This document shows positions 37,329 through 45,866 of a stretch of DNA of 64,000 nucleotides, one piece after another (position 1 is the first letter of the stretch; each line of letters begins with the position of its first letter). The stretch spans positions 17,493-81,492 of the forward strand of contig NZ_RCHC01000016.1 of the NCBI RefSeq assembly GCF_003664645.1, written 5' to 3'. This stretch comes from Acinetobacter chengduensis (GTDB taxonomy: Bacteria; Pseudomonadota; Gammaproteobacteria; Pseudomonadales; Moraxellaceae). The notes beneath the pieces were generated by a model that was given only the letters and a program-made list of their open reading frames with translations, searched no databases and was not told the origin of the DNA. Made by a program: the position numbers and the translations under genes.

Positions 37329-37418
37329 GGTGAGATGGGTGAGTGGCTGAAACCACATCCCTGCTAAGGATGCATACGGGCAACTGTATCGAGGGTTCGA
37401 ATCCCTCTCTCACCGCCA
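37329..37418 (+). tRNA. tRNA-Ser (GCU)
   Basis: 90 bases. The acceptor stem GGTGAGA pairs with TCTCACC, followed by G73 and encoded CCA. The anticodon loop CTGCTAAG gives GCU, reading AGC and AGU. A long variable arm (about 15-20 bases) and the TTCGAAT T-loop confirm serine identity. Confidence 0.96.
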
Positions 37419-37432
37419 ACTTTACTTATGTC

Positions 37433-37509
37433 GCGCCCATAGCTCAGCTGGATAGAGCACTTGGCTACGAACTAAGGGGTCGGGAGTTCGAATCTCTCTG
37501 GGCGCACCA
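37433..37509 (+). tRNA. tRNA-Arg (ACG), copy 1
   Basis: 77 bases. GCGCCCA pairs with TGGGCGC, followed by A73 and encoded CCA. The anticodon loop GCTACGAAC gives ACG; A34 is expected to be deaminated to inosine so that CGU, CGC and CGA are read. It is 14 bases after tRNA-Ser and identical to the two copies downstream. Confidence 0.96.
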
Positions 37510-37554
37510 ATAAGTAAAGTAGATAACGTAGTCTTTTAAGACGACACAAGTTAA

Positions 37555-37631
37555 GCGCCCATAGCTCAGCTGGATAGAGCACTTGGCTACGAACTAAGGG
37601 GTCGGGAGTTCGAATCTCTCTGGGCGCACCA
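37555..37631 (+). tRNA. tRNA-Arg (ACG), copy 2
   Basis: Identical in sequence to copy 1 and 45 bases downstream of it, so probably on the same precursor as tRNA-Ser and copy 1. A terminator follows after 12 bases. Confidence 0.96.
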
Positions 37632-37643
37632 ACTTGAACAATT

Positions 37644-37667
37644 AACCGCATTTATTGCGGTTTTTTT
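37644..37667 (+). terminator. terminator of the tRNA cluster
   Basis: AACCGCA and TGCGGTT form a 7-bp stem with a 5-base loop, followed by seven T. The same element, continued by GTGCCTG, occurs after the third tRNA-Arg. Confidence 0.85.
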
Positions 37668-37914
37668 GTGCCTGTACATTTTGCATCAAATCTTCTACCT
37701 ACTATACGTATCGTAAAGCGAAAAAGAACAGCCAGTTCATATTAGGGCAAGCGCGCTCACATTTTTATCATGAACAACATTTAGCTTTGAGCATAGGCGT
37801 TAAATACAGCACTGTGTATCCTTAGATCATAATTTAAATAGGCTTAGTTTTAATAGAATAAAGCTCTTAATGTCTAATATCTAGGCAGTTGATCGTGTTC
37901 ATACAAATTAAAGC
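37668..37914. other. spacer between tRNA-Arg copies 2 and 3
   Basis: This spacer holds no convincing gene. One forward frame (stop TAG at 37823) stays open for about 50 codons and reads SQFILGQARSHFYHEQHLAL near its end, which looks protein-like but has no start codon or ribosome-binding site; it may be a gene remnant. The spacer lies between two copies of tRNA-Arg plus terminator, as expected after a duplication or an insertion that later decayed. Confidence 0.35.
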
Positions 37915-37942
37915 TTAACAAAGCTGAAATTTCACGTATAAT
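37915..37942 (+). promoter_or_regulatory. promoter of tRNA-Arg copy 3
   Basis: TTAACA at 37915-37920 and TATAAT at 37937-37942, 16-bp spacer, 18 bases before the tRNA. It lets copy 3 be expressed separately from copies 1 and 2. Confidence 0.7.
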
Positions 37943-37960
37943 GCACCACATCAAGACGTC

Positions 37961-38037
37961 GCGCCCATAGCTCAGCTGGATAGAGCACTTGGCTACGAAC
38001 TAAGGGGTCGGGAGTTCGAATCTCTCTGGGCGCACCA
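37961..38037 (+). tRNA. tRNA-Arg (ACG), copy 3
   Basis: Identical to copies 1 and 2 over all 77 bases, including the encoded CCA. It has its own promoter and a following terminator. Confidence 0.96.
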
Positions 38038-38052
38038 ACTTGATTTAAATTG

Positions 38053-38080
38053 AAAAAACCGCATTTGTTGCGGTTTTTTT
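38053..38080. terminator. terminator after tRNA-Arg copy 3
   Basis: AACCGCA and TGCGGTT with a 5-base loop, flanked by A6 and T7, so it can act for both the tRNA and the convergent START-like gene. Confidence 0.87.
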
Positions 38081-38123
38081 GTGCCTGAATTATTTAAAAT
38101 AACTCTAAATCGAATTCAAAAAA

Positions 38124-39431
38124 TTAAGCGCCAGCCTTTTGTTTTACTTTAAGTACAAAAACGGTATTGCCACCTAAAGCAGGTAACATGTCTGAATAAG
38201 GCATACTTCGCATGGCACGTAATAAAAATGGCGCATCTTGATCAATTTTCATGGCGCTGGTTACACTCAATAGTGTGCCTTGCTGAAGCGGTATTAACTG
38301 CATGCCACCCCTCACAAATTTTAAATCGCCACCATTGGCATAAAATTCATTTTGCCAATCTGTGGCGTAGTTAAAGCGCATTTTAAAATCGAAGGGAATG
38401 TTAATTACGCCTAAGCCCACAGACACTTTATAGCTTGCATCCATTTGCTTGTTATCCAGCTTGCGTACACGGACCTGTTTAATTTGATTGGGAAATAATT
38501 GTTGATAGCTACTTGGCGTTAACCATTGCTGAAGCTGAGCAGGGCTATGGGCATAATATTGATAGCTGGTACTAAAGCGTAATTTCTCTGTGCCATGTGA
38601 ATAGGGCACATTTTTAGCCGTAAGTACAAAACTTACGGGTTCCTGTGAGTTTCGGCTCAGTTGCGCCACTTTCACTTGTTCATTTCGGTCTAAGCCGGCT
38701 GTAGGCAATATGCCTGTGCCTAAAGGCTGTGCTTGGCTGGTCTTAAAGCGCTTTTGTAAAGACTCGAGTAAAAAAGCGTTGGTACCAGCTGGAATGCCAA
38801 GTTTGGCATCGGGCAATGCATTCAGAATTTTACTAAATAAAAAACCTTTGGGCTGATTCAAATCTCCCCATTGCGTGAGCGTGACTAAGGTTTGATTTGG
38901 CTTGAGTTCAAACCATTCAATTTTACCTGCAGCATAAGGCACGGGTGCATCTAAGATCAGAGTTGAAATACTATTGGCATCGGCCTGATGTTGCATGAGT
39001 ACCGTTTCACGGAAATTCAGTACAGGAATGGGCGTTGGAATATGAATATTGTATTTAACTTGACTGATGGTGCCTTGTTGCTCAAGCACTTTGGCTGATT
39101 TAAGCGTCGGAAATAAGCCTGCATAATTACTGTAGTTGAGGAGCAAACGGCTGACTTGTTGTACATTGGCTGGAATGACCACCGATGCGCTATAGTATTG
39201 TCCCGTTGTTTTTTTGCCTGTACGCATAGTTGGTAATTGTATGGACTGTGCAGGATGGGCATAAATCAAAATATGCTCTCCAGTCAGTGTTGCTAAGGCT
39301 TGAGGATCATTATTAAATTCACTTAATGCACTCGGAATTTGAGCTTTCCAAGGCACAATTTGTGCAGATACGTTTCCTGCAAGCATGAGACAAGTGAGCA
39401 TGAGTGATGTTTTTATTTGAATATACTGCAT
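38124..39431 (-). CDS. exported protein with two START/SRPBCC-like domains
   Basis: A 435-residue protein with a signal peptide (MQYIQIKTSLMLTCLMLAG, cut after NVSA) and two regions that look like START/SRPBCC lipid-binding domains, about residues 75-220 and 290-430. The first has the START-type pattern ANVQQVSRLLLNYSNYAGLF. ATG 39431 is chosen because AGGA lies six bases before it; a frame opening at 39452 has none. START proteins bind hydrophobic ligands; an exported double-domain form in the periplasm is unusual. It is monocistronic. Confidence 0.72.
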   Translation of the reverse strand: MQYIQIKTSLMLTCLMLAGNVSAQIVPWKAQIPSALSEFNNDPQALATLTGEHILIYAHPAQSIQLPTMRTGKKTTGQYYSASVVIPANVQQVSRLLLNYSNYAGLFPTLKSAKVLEQQGTISQVKYNIHIPTPIPVLNFRETVLMQHQADANSISTLILDAPVPYAAGKIEWFELKPNQTLVTLTQWGDLNQPKGFLFSKILNALPDAKLGIPAGTNAFLLESLQKRFKTSQAQPLGTGILPTAGLDRNEQVKVAQLSRNSQEPVSFVLTAKNVPYSHGTEKLRFSTSYQYYAHSPAQLQQWLTPSSYQQLFPNQIKQVRVRKLDNKQMDASYKVSVGLGVINIPFDFKMRFNYATDWQNEFYANGGDLKFVRGGMQLIPLQQGTLLSVTSAMKIDQDAPFLLRAMRSMPYSDMLPALGGNTVFVLKVKQKAGA

Positions 39432-39598
39432 AGGACATCCTGTAATATGCATTTTTTATTTGTTGGCAGTTTTAGCGCATTTTCAACGAAAAGAACAGCG
39501 CCGAAGTGTGTATATCTGATACTAAAAAGAATAAGGAAAGTCACTTTTCTGGTGTAATATCTAGCTCAATTTAGATTTTAAAATATGTATGTGAGCAG

Positions 39599-40096
39599 AT
39601 GTCAGAGACTCAACCCGCATTATCGTTACGTTACACCTTGAATTTAGAAGAATCTCAAGATGGTTTTGCTTTAGCGACTTTTGGTAAAAAGCAATTCACT
39701 CGCTTTATTACGCCTTTAATTAGCATCGGTATTATCATTTGGGGCTTTTCTTTGGGCTTTAGTAGTGTCGGTCGTTATTACGTGGCTTTAGGCGCCTTCT
39801 TTTTAATCATGCAAATACTGATGCGTTATTGGTTCTTACCGATGATGTTTAAGCGTCAGTTTATTAAGTACCAATTTGGTAAAAGTGAACAGGGCATTGA
39901 TCTGTATCAAGATCATGGTGAAATTTTTGCCAATGAGCGTAAAAATATATTTAATTATGCCGATGTCGCAACCTTTGCCTCAGGTAAGCTGACTTATATG
40001 TTGGAAATGAAAAATCGTACGGTGGTGATTATTCCAAAACGTGCTTTTACCAATCCAGCAGATCAAAGCATTTTTGAAAATTCATTTAAGAAATAA
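39599..40096 (+). CDS. YcxB-like membrane protein
   Basis: A 165-residue protein with two adjacent membrane helices (about residues 36-55 and 60-80) and a C-terminal soluble domain with NIFNYADVATFASGKLTYML and VVIIPKRAF. This is the YcxB-like layout (helical hairpin plus PH-like domain). Function unknown. It precedes the FAH-family gene by 26 bases and is probably co-transcribed. Confidence 0.7.
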   Translation: MSETQPALSLRYTLNLEESQDGFALATFGKKQFTRFITPLISIGIIIWGFSLGFSSVGRYYVALGAFFLIMQILMRYWFLPMMFKRQFIKYQFGKSEQGIDLYQDHGEIFANERKNIFNYADVATFASGKLTYMLEMKNRTVVIIPKRAFTNPADQSIFENSFKK

Positions 40097-40122
40097 TCTA
40101 ATCAAAACAGAAAGGGGAGATC

Positions 40123-40764
40123 ATGATGAAACGTCCATCTAAAATTGTTTGCGTCGGTCGTAGCTATGCAGATCACGCGAAAGAACTGGGCAATGCAATT
40201 CCTGATCGACCTGTTCTGTTTATAAAGCCACCGAGTGCTTTATCTCCTTTAGACGCTGGCATTGAGTGGAATAAAACACTAGGCAGTTGTCATTATGAGT
40301 GCGAGTTAACTTTAAGAATTGCTAAGACACTCAAAGCCGAAACTGATCCACTAAAAGCATTAGAAGCCGTAGATGCAGTCACTTTAGGTTTAGATCTTAC
40401 CCTAAGAGATTTACAAGATGACTTGAAAAAGAAAGGTCATCCTTGGGAACGTGCGAAAGCCTATGATGGTTCATGTGTGTTGGCCGATTGGGTGGATGTT
40501 TCATTGGTGGTAAATGACTGGAAAGATGTGCATTACACGTTGCAAGTAAACGATGAAATCCGCCAGAAAGGTGATACGGCACTCCTGATTTTTGATGTGG
40601 GTACTTTACTGGCAGATATCAGTCAGGTGTTTACGCTTGAAGCGGGTGATGTAATTATGACGGGTACGCCAGCTGGCGTTGCGGCTTTACAGGCAGGTGA
40701 TCAATTGCGAATGACCTTGCAAGGCCAACAACAAGATTATGTTTGGACGACCTTTGTAAAATAA
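40123..40764 (+). CDS. fumarylacetoacetate hydrolase-family protein (YcgM-like)
   Basis: A 213-residue FAH-superfamily enzyme resembling E. coli YcgM. Metal-site and core motifs: CVGRSYADHAKELGN near residue 9-23, HYECELTLRI near 58 with metal-binding Glu residues, and VIMTGTPAGV near 183-192. Members act as acylpyruvate hydrolases, oxaloacetate decarboxylases or isomerases of aromatic catabolism. The exact substrate cannot be set from sequence. Two consecutive ATGs are present; an AAAGGGGA ribosome-binding site suits either. It ends at a strong terminator. Confidence 0.85.
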   Translation: MMKRPSKIVCVGRSYADHAKELGNAIPDRPVLFIKPPSALSPLDAGIEWNKTLGSCHYECELTLRIAKTLKAETDPLKALEAVDAVTLGLDLTLRDLQDDLKKKGHPWERAKAYDGSCVLADWVDVSLVVNDWKDVHYTLQVNDEIRQKGDTALLIFDVGTLLADISQVFTLEAGDVIMTGTPAGVAALQAGDQLRMTLQGQQQDYVWTTFVK

Positions 40765-40776
40765 TTGAAAGTCATC

Positions 40777-40806
40777 AAAAAAGGACTGTCGCTACAGTCC
40801 TTTTTT
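40777..40806. terminator. bidirectional terminator
   Basis: AAAAAAGGACTGT and ACAGTCCTTTTTT form a perfect 13-bp stem with a CGCT loop, between the FAH-family gene and the convergent AraC gene. Confidence 0.92.
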
Positions 40807-40854
40807 ATATCTACTGAAAAACAATACACAGAAAAATTGTTTTAGAGCTATTTT

Positions 40855-41654
40855 TTATTTGGCAAACTTTTTACGAAATTGATCGGGGCTAATGTGCATC
40901 CAACGTTTAAACATATTAATAAATGCGGATGAATTGGCGTAGCCTAAATCGAAAGCAATACTTTCTACGGTATCGCCACGATTGAGTAAGCTCATTGCTT
41001 TAATCACTTTGAGGCGCTGGCGCCACTCATGTAAAGACATGCCTAATTCTTTTTGACTGAGTCGGGCTAGCGTACGCTCCGTCATATTGTATTGTTTTGC
41101 CAGCATAGCTAAAGATTGATTGTTCGCAGGTGCTTGGTGTAAATCATTTAACAGGCTTTGCAGTGTTGGGTGCTCAGAGTGTGGTAAATAACTACTAACC
41201 AATTGGGCATATTTGAGTTGATCGACCAGCACGCTGAGTAAGCGTTGGTGCTCGGCGCTAGACTCAGTATTTGGTGTTTGTCTTAAATGTTCAAAAATGG
41301 CGGAAACCAATGGTGAGCTAAGTAAGATACCAGCTTGCTGTGGTAAGTCTTGGCATAGACTTTCATGAACATAGAGTGTGCCATGAGACACCGCCGTACG
41401 ATTTAGCCCACTATGTTGAACGTGCGGGGGTAGCCAAATCCCATGAGGCGGTGGAGTGATATAATCAATTTGATCAATATTGAGCTCCATAATGCCATCA
41501 AAGGCATAAATAAACTCTCCCCATGCATGGCCATGTGGGGGTAAATTGACTGCGCTGGATCATCGCGGAAGCTGATCCAGAGTGCCGCATCGATATGATC
41601 ATTAGTTTTGAGTTGCATGCCTAAAGGGCGTGATGCGCTTGTGCGATTTCCCAT
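40855..41654 (-). pseudogene. AraC-family regulator broken by a one-base frameshift
   Basis: Two overlapping minus-strand frames make one AraC-type protein. The first (41654 down to about 41537) encodes MGNRTSASRPLGM...DDPAQSIYP, the cupin start; the second (to 40855) encodes HAWGEFIYAFDGIMEL, the rest of the cupin, and a C-terminal HTH pair (ERTLARLSQKELGMSLHEWR and LGYANSSAFINMFKRW). They join if one base is added in the G5 tract at 41537-41541 (C5 on the coding strand): the reading then becomes YPPHGHAWGEFIY. The restored protein would have 266 residues. A fragment starting at ATG 41490 (211 residues) would still hold the DNA-binding part. It is divergent from two EamA transporters, which it probably once controlled. 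Confidence 0.8.
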
Positions 41655-41752
41655 GCTTAAAATTGCCTGAATTCAACAATCAATTGTCTGTTTTAAACTA
41701 TATATTTGATTTATGACAGGTCTATAGTAGCAGGCTCTTTGAGTTTTGAGCA

Positions 41753-42688
41753 ATGACCGTGGAACAGCGTAAAGCACTTGATGCACAAGCATCGGGTTGG
41801 ATGATTTTATTATGTATGATTTGGGGAATTCAGCAGGTGGTGCTGAAATGGGCTACACCTGATATTAGCCCCATCATGCAAATCGCGCTTCGTTCAGGCT
41901 TATCGGTTTTGTTGGTCATTCCATTGCTTCGTCTTCAGCAATTTTCAGATTTATATCGTAAAGACTATCTGCTCCCTGGTCTGTGGCTGGCTATTTTATT
42001 TTCTGCCGAATTTCTTTTTGTGGCCGAAGCATTACGTTATACCACGGCCTCACATACAGTTGTGTTGCTGTATACCGCGCCAATTTTTGTTGCATTGGGT
42101 TTGCATTGGAAATTGCCCGCAGAACAGCTCAATTTAATTCAATGGGGCGGTATTTTTCTCGCTTTTTCAGGCATTGTATTGTCCTTTATGGGCCGTGATG
42201 ACGCCACAGGAGAATTAACACATGCGCTTTGGGGTGATTTTTTGGCTCTGATGGCAGGTGTGATGTGGGCCTTAACCACAATTTCACTGCGTTTGACCAA
42301 GTTGGCTGATGCACCTGCGACACAAACACTGTTTTATCAGTTGTTGGGTAGCTTTCTCATTCTATTGCCTCTGGCTTTTATTACAGGCCAAAGCGTGATT
42401 CATTGGAGTTGGGTAGTGCTAACTAGCACACTATTTAATGTGCTGCTCATGTCTTTCTTTAGCCTGATGCTATGGTTTTGGTTATTACGCCAATATTTAG
42501 CCAACAGCTTAGGGGTATTTTCATTTCTGACGCCTATTTTTGGCATGCTGTTTGGTGTGATTTTTTTGCATGAGCACATTGAGTTTAATTTTCTGATTGG
42601 CACGGGTTTCGTTATGTTGGGCGTGATGACGGTAAGTTTACATCGTCAGATTGCACGCACATGGACACGGGTTCATTTTATAAAATAA
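41753..42688 (+). CDS. EamA/DMT transporter, first of a tandem pair
   Basis: A 311-residue inner-membrane protein with ten helices in two EamA repeats, an exporter-type DMT member of unknown substrate. It opens MTVEQRKALDAQASGWMILL, and CMIWGIQQVVLKW in helix 1 is shared with the next gene. The divergent AraC gene 98 bases away suggests control of the pair by that regulator. The start ATG is only a few bases after GAG. Confidence 0.84.
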   Translation: MTVEQRKALDAQASGWMILLCMIWGIQQVVLKWATPDISPIMQIALRSGLSVLLVIPLLRLQQFSDLYRKDYLLPGLWLAILFSAEFLFVAEALRYTTASHTVVLLYTAPIFVALGLHWKLPAEQLNLIQWGGIFLAFSGIVLSFMGRDDATGELTHALWGDFLALMAGVMWALTTISLRLTKLADAPATQTLFYQLLGSFLILLPLAFITGQSVIHWSWVVLTSTLFNVLLMSFFSLMLWFWLLRQYLANSLGVFSFLTPIFGMLFGVIFLHEHIEFNFLIGTGFVMLGVMTVSLHRQIARTWTRVHFIK

Positions 42689-42861
42689 AGTATTTTTCTT
42701 TTGAAGGACTTTAGACTCAAATTTAGCTGATATTTGCTAAGAAGTATTTGATCTACCGAGAAATTGGTATGTGATGTAAGAGCTAAAAAGTCAATATTCG
42801 CAGGTGTTTTTTAGACAGGACAGTGCTACTGTGTTGCGGTTTAGGGCAAAGAGTAGACGGT

Positions 42862-43779
42862 GTGCAAGAACGTCAGGCATTGGATGCCAAAGCTTCATCA
42901 ATAATGTTTGGCTTATGTATATTGTGGGGTTTGCAACAAATTGTGGTGAAATTGGCCGCAGAGGATATTTCCCCCCTGATGCAAATGGCTTTGCGTTCAG
43001 GGTTATCCGCATTATTGGTCTTTCCACTGATTAAGTTGGCGCAAGGTCAGTCTTTGTGGTCACGTCAGTATTGGTTTTCTGGTGCGCTGGTTGCAGGGTT
43101 GTTTGCCACAGAATTTTGCCTATTGGCCGAAGCTTTACGTTTTACGACGGCCTCACACACTGTAGTTTTGTTATATACCGCTCCAATCTTTGTGGCATTG
43201 GGGTTGCATTGGAAATTACCAGCAGAACGTCTGACATGGAAGCAGTGGAGTGGTATTGCGCTTGCTTTTTTAGGTATTGTCACCACATTTTTGGGCGGTG
43301 AGCGTGAATCATCATTACAAAACCTAAGTCATGTGATTTTGGGTGATTTACTGGCACTGTGCGCTGGCATATTTTGGGCATCTACGACGCTTGCGGTGCG
43401 ATTAACAAATTTGTCTGAAGCACCAGCTACACAGACTTTGTTTTATCAATTATTCGGTGGCTTTATTTGCTTGTTGCCCATGGCATTTGTATTAGGGCAA
43501 AGCGAAATTCGTTGGTCTATGCTGACCATCAGTAGCTTGCTGTTTCATGCGGTGATGATTTCATTTGTCAGTTATTTAACTTGGTTTTGGTTACTTAAAA
43601 AATATTTGGCCTCACGCTTAGGAGTATTTTCTTTTTTAACTCCTCTATTTGGTATTTTGTTTGGTGTGGTTATTTTAAATGAGCCTTTAGAACGTGCATT
43701 TATTATTGGTACTAGCATGGTCATGCTGGGTGTACTCATTGTGAGCTTATCTGGGCGTGCTAAACAGCCAAGTCGCTAA
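42862..43779 (+). CDS. EamA/DMT transporter, second of a tandem pair
   Basis: A 305-residue paralogue of the preceding protein, with shared blocks such as ASHTVVLLYTAPIFVALGLH and APATQTLFYQL. The GTG at 42862 is used because it aligns with the start of its neighbour; a GTG at 42823 would add 13 unrelated residues. Both lie on one strand with 173 bases between them. The duplication is old, since many positions differ. A terminator follows. Confidence 0.82.
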   Translation: MQERQALDAKASSIMFGLCILWGLQQIVVKLAAEDISPLMQMALRSGLSALLVFPLIKLAQGQSLWSRQYWFSGALVAGLFATEFCLLAEALRFTTASHTVVLLYTAPIFVALGLHWKLPAERLTWKQWSGIALAFLGIVTTFLGGERESSLQNLSHVILGDLLALCAGIFWASTTLAVRLTNLSEAPATQTLFYQLFGGFICLLPMAFVLGQSEIRWSMLTISSLLFHAVMISFVSYLTWFWLLKKYLASRLGVFSFLTPLFGILFGVVILNEPLERAFIIGTSMVMLGVLIVSLSGRAKQPSR

Positions 43780-43806
43780 GTGCTGTGTGAGATACCACTA
43801 GCAAAT

Positions 43807-43839
43807 AATCAAAAGCCTCACTGAATGAGGCTTTTGATT
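43807..43839. terminator. bidirectional terminator
   Basis: AATCAAAAGCCTCA and TGAGGCTTTTGATT form a perfect 14-bp stem with a 5-base loop between convergent genes. Confidence 0.85.
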
Positions 43840-43854
43840 AAATCTGAGGCGTGC

Positions 43855-45108
43855 TTATTTAGATTCCAAAATCGTTGATAAAGGAATGGCCAATTTAGCT
43901 GCCAAATAATCATCGGACTCAATTAAGGCAGGCCCAATTTTTTCCATCCACACATCATCTGCATGAATATTGCCAATGTCTTTACGATGGGGCAGTGGAT
44001 ACGGAAGCTGTGAATAAAAAGTCCAAAAATCAATGTGTGCAAGATTACGTGCCAACACAAAATTATTGTTATCCGTGCGCGTAATCAAGTTTTGTTTCTC
44101 GAGTAATTTGACATAGCTCGGCCAACGGCCAATTTCATCACGACCTAGCACTTCTAAAGCTTCGGATTCACTGACACTCAAACCGACTTTTTGCTTTTGG
44201 TAAAACAGCTCAAGCAGATCAAGTAGCATAATTACAGGGTGGCGCTTACGGTCGCGACTGGCATCAGCATCAAAGGCAGTCAGCGCATAGCTGATTTCGA
44301 CACCCAATAGCACAATATTCCAAGATAAGAAAATCCACAGCAGGAAAATAGGAATTGCGGCGAATGCACCATAAACCAGTTGATAACTGGTGAAGTTGCT
44401 CATCACGAAACCAAATAGATTTTTGAGTAGCTCGAAAACGACTGCGCTAAATAAACCAGCAATGAAAGCCGCTTTGATCGGGACGTTCCGATTGGGAATG
44501 GTCCAATTTAAAATAAAAAAACCTAAAATAGTTAAACCAAATGAGATGAGCCAGAAGATGAACTCACCATCAAGCTCATAGCCTGCAAAGTTATTGTTCA
44601 GCACATTTAACGAGGCCATCGTAGAGGAAATGACAAATGCGCTACCCAATAAAATGGGTCCGAGTGAAATAATGGTCCAATAGCGCATAAAGCCCAAAAT
44701 TCCACCACGAGTTTCAGTTACACGCCAAATGCGATTAAATACGGTCTCAATGCTGGTCAACATCATCACGGTGGTGACGAATAAAAATAAAATACCAATC
44801 ACTGTTAAATTACTGGATTTATCAGTAAAGGCATTAAGTGCTTTATCAAATGCAATGGTGGTTTTAGGTAAGAAATTACTATAAATCAGTTGTTGGAGTT
44901 GTTGGCGTGCAGGTTCTAGCGCTTTAATGGAAGAGATAATCACCAAAAAAACCGTCAGCATAGGCACGACAGCAAACAGCGTAGTATAGGTCAAAGAACC
45001 TGCTTGTTCACGGCAACGATCGGCTTCAAAACGCCGTATAACGAATAAAACAAACTGAAACCATTTCTTGTCATAAAAGGGAAGTTTCTTGAAATATTCG
45101 GCAATCAT
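43855..45108 (-). CDS. YihY/BrkB-family inner-membrane protein
   Basis: A 417-residue protein of the YihY (formerly BrkB or RNase BN) family. It has six membrane helices in the first 280 residues, with AGSLTYTTLFAVVPMLTVFL near residue 37-56 and LPKTTIAFDKAL near 80. The last 135 residues form a soluble winged-helix-like tail present in many gammaproteobacterial members. Function is unsettled; the old RNase BN assignment is not valid. It is divergent from the WrbA-like gene. Confidence 0.88.
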   Translation of the reverse strand: MIAEYFKKLPFYDKKWFQFVLFVIRRFEADRCREQAGSLTYTTLFAVVPMLTVFLVIISSIKALEPARQQLQQLIYSNFLPKTTIAFDKALNAFTDKSSNLTVIGILFLFVTTVMMLTSIETVFNRIWRVTETRGGILGFMRYWTIISLGPILLGSAFVISSTMASLNVLNNNFAGYELDGEFIFWLISFGLTILGFFILNWTIPNRNVPIKAAFIAGLFSAVVFELLKNLFGFVMSNFTSYQLVYGAFAAIPIFLLWIFLSWNIVLLGVEISYALTAFDADASRDRKRHPVIMLLDLLELFYQKQKVGLSVSESEALEVLGRDEIGRWPSYVKLLEKQNLITRTDNNNFVLARNLAHIDFWTFYSQLPYPLPHRKDIGNIHADDVWMEKIGPALIESDDYLAAKLAIPLSTILESK

Positions 45109-45224
45109 AAATTACAGCCTCAATTGTTCTAATCATCATTTTTCAATATTCGGCTCTAAGCTTAACCAAAAAATTGAAAAAATACCGTATAGTTTATTTT
45201 TTTAATTACATCGCCTAAATCACC

Positions 45225-45818
45225 ATGCAACCTTATATTTTAGTTCTGTATTACAGTAAAAATGGCGCAACCAAGGAAATGGCACACTTCATTGCGAATG
45301 GTATTGAGTCTACAGGCATGCAAGTCAAAATTCGCACCGTACCGCAATTGTCTACTGTGGTGACTGTCGCAGCAGCCAGTATTCCAGATGAAGGTGATAT
45401 TTACTGTAGTTTAGATGACTTAGCCAATTGTGCTGGATTGGCTTTGGGTTCACCGACTCGTTTTGGCAATATGGCATCTGAAATGAAACACTTCCTCGAT
45501 CAAACTACCAGCTTATGGCTGAATGGAGCATTACATGGCAAGCCTGCTTGCGTATTTACTTCATCGGGCTCGATGCATGGTGGTCAAGAAAGTACTTTAT
45601 TAACCATGCTTCCACCCTTATTTCATCATGGCATGATGATTCTGGGGTTAAGCAATGCAGCGCCTGCACTGTCGAATACTAAAACTGGCGGTACGCCTTA
45701 TGGAGCAAGCCATGTGAGTGGCCCACGTCATGACTTATCTATCAGTCAAGATGAGAAAATCTTGTGTGAAGAACAAGGCAAGCGTTTGGCACAAGTTGTG
45801 CAAAAGCTAGCGGGCTAA
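45225..45818 (+). CDS. wrbA: WrbA-like NAD(P)H:quinone oxidoreductase
   Basis: A 197-residue flavodoxin-fold protein of the WrbA family, which reduces quinones by two electrons using FMN. The FMN phosphate loop is YYSKNGATKEMA near residue 9-20. SPTRFGNMASEMKHFLDQT near 78-96 and TSSGSMHGGQESTL near 115-128 are family hallmarks. Cytoplasmic. It ends at a terminator directly after the stop codon. Confidence 0.87.
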   Translation: MQPYILVLYYSKNGATKEMAHFIANGIESTGMQVKIRTVPQLSTVVTVAAASIPDEGDIYCSLDDLANCAGLALGSPTRFGNMASEMKHFLDQTTSLWLNGALHGKPACVFTSSGSMHGGQESTLLTMLPPLFHHGMMILGLSNAAPALSNTKTGGTPYGASHVSGPRHDLSISQDEKILCEEQGKRLAQVVQKLAG

Positions 45819-45823
45819 AAACT

Positions 45824-45848
45824 AAAAAGCGCTCATTGAGCGCTTTTT
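45824..45848. terminator. bidirectional terminator
   Basis: AAAAAGCGCTC and GAGCGCTTTTT form an 11-bp stem with a 3-base loop between convergent genes. Confidence 0.92.
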
Positions 45849-45866
45849 CTAAGAGTATTTATCGTA

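Noticed and set aside
37640..37960. An intact mobile element between tRNA-Arg copies
   Set aside because: The spacer is too short and has no integrase, transposase or terminal repeats; only a possible remnant remains.
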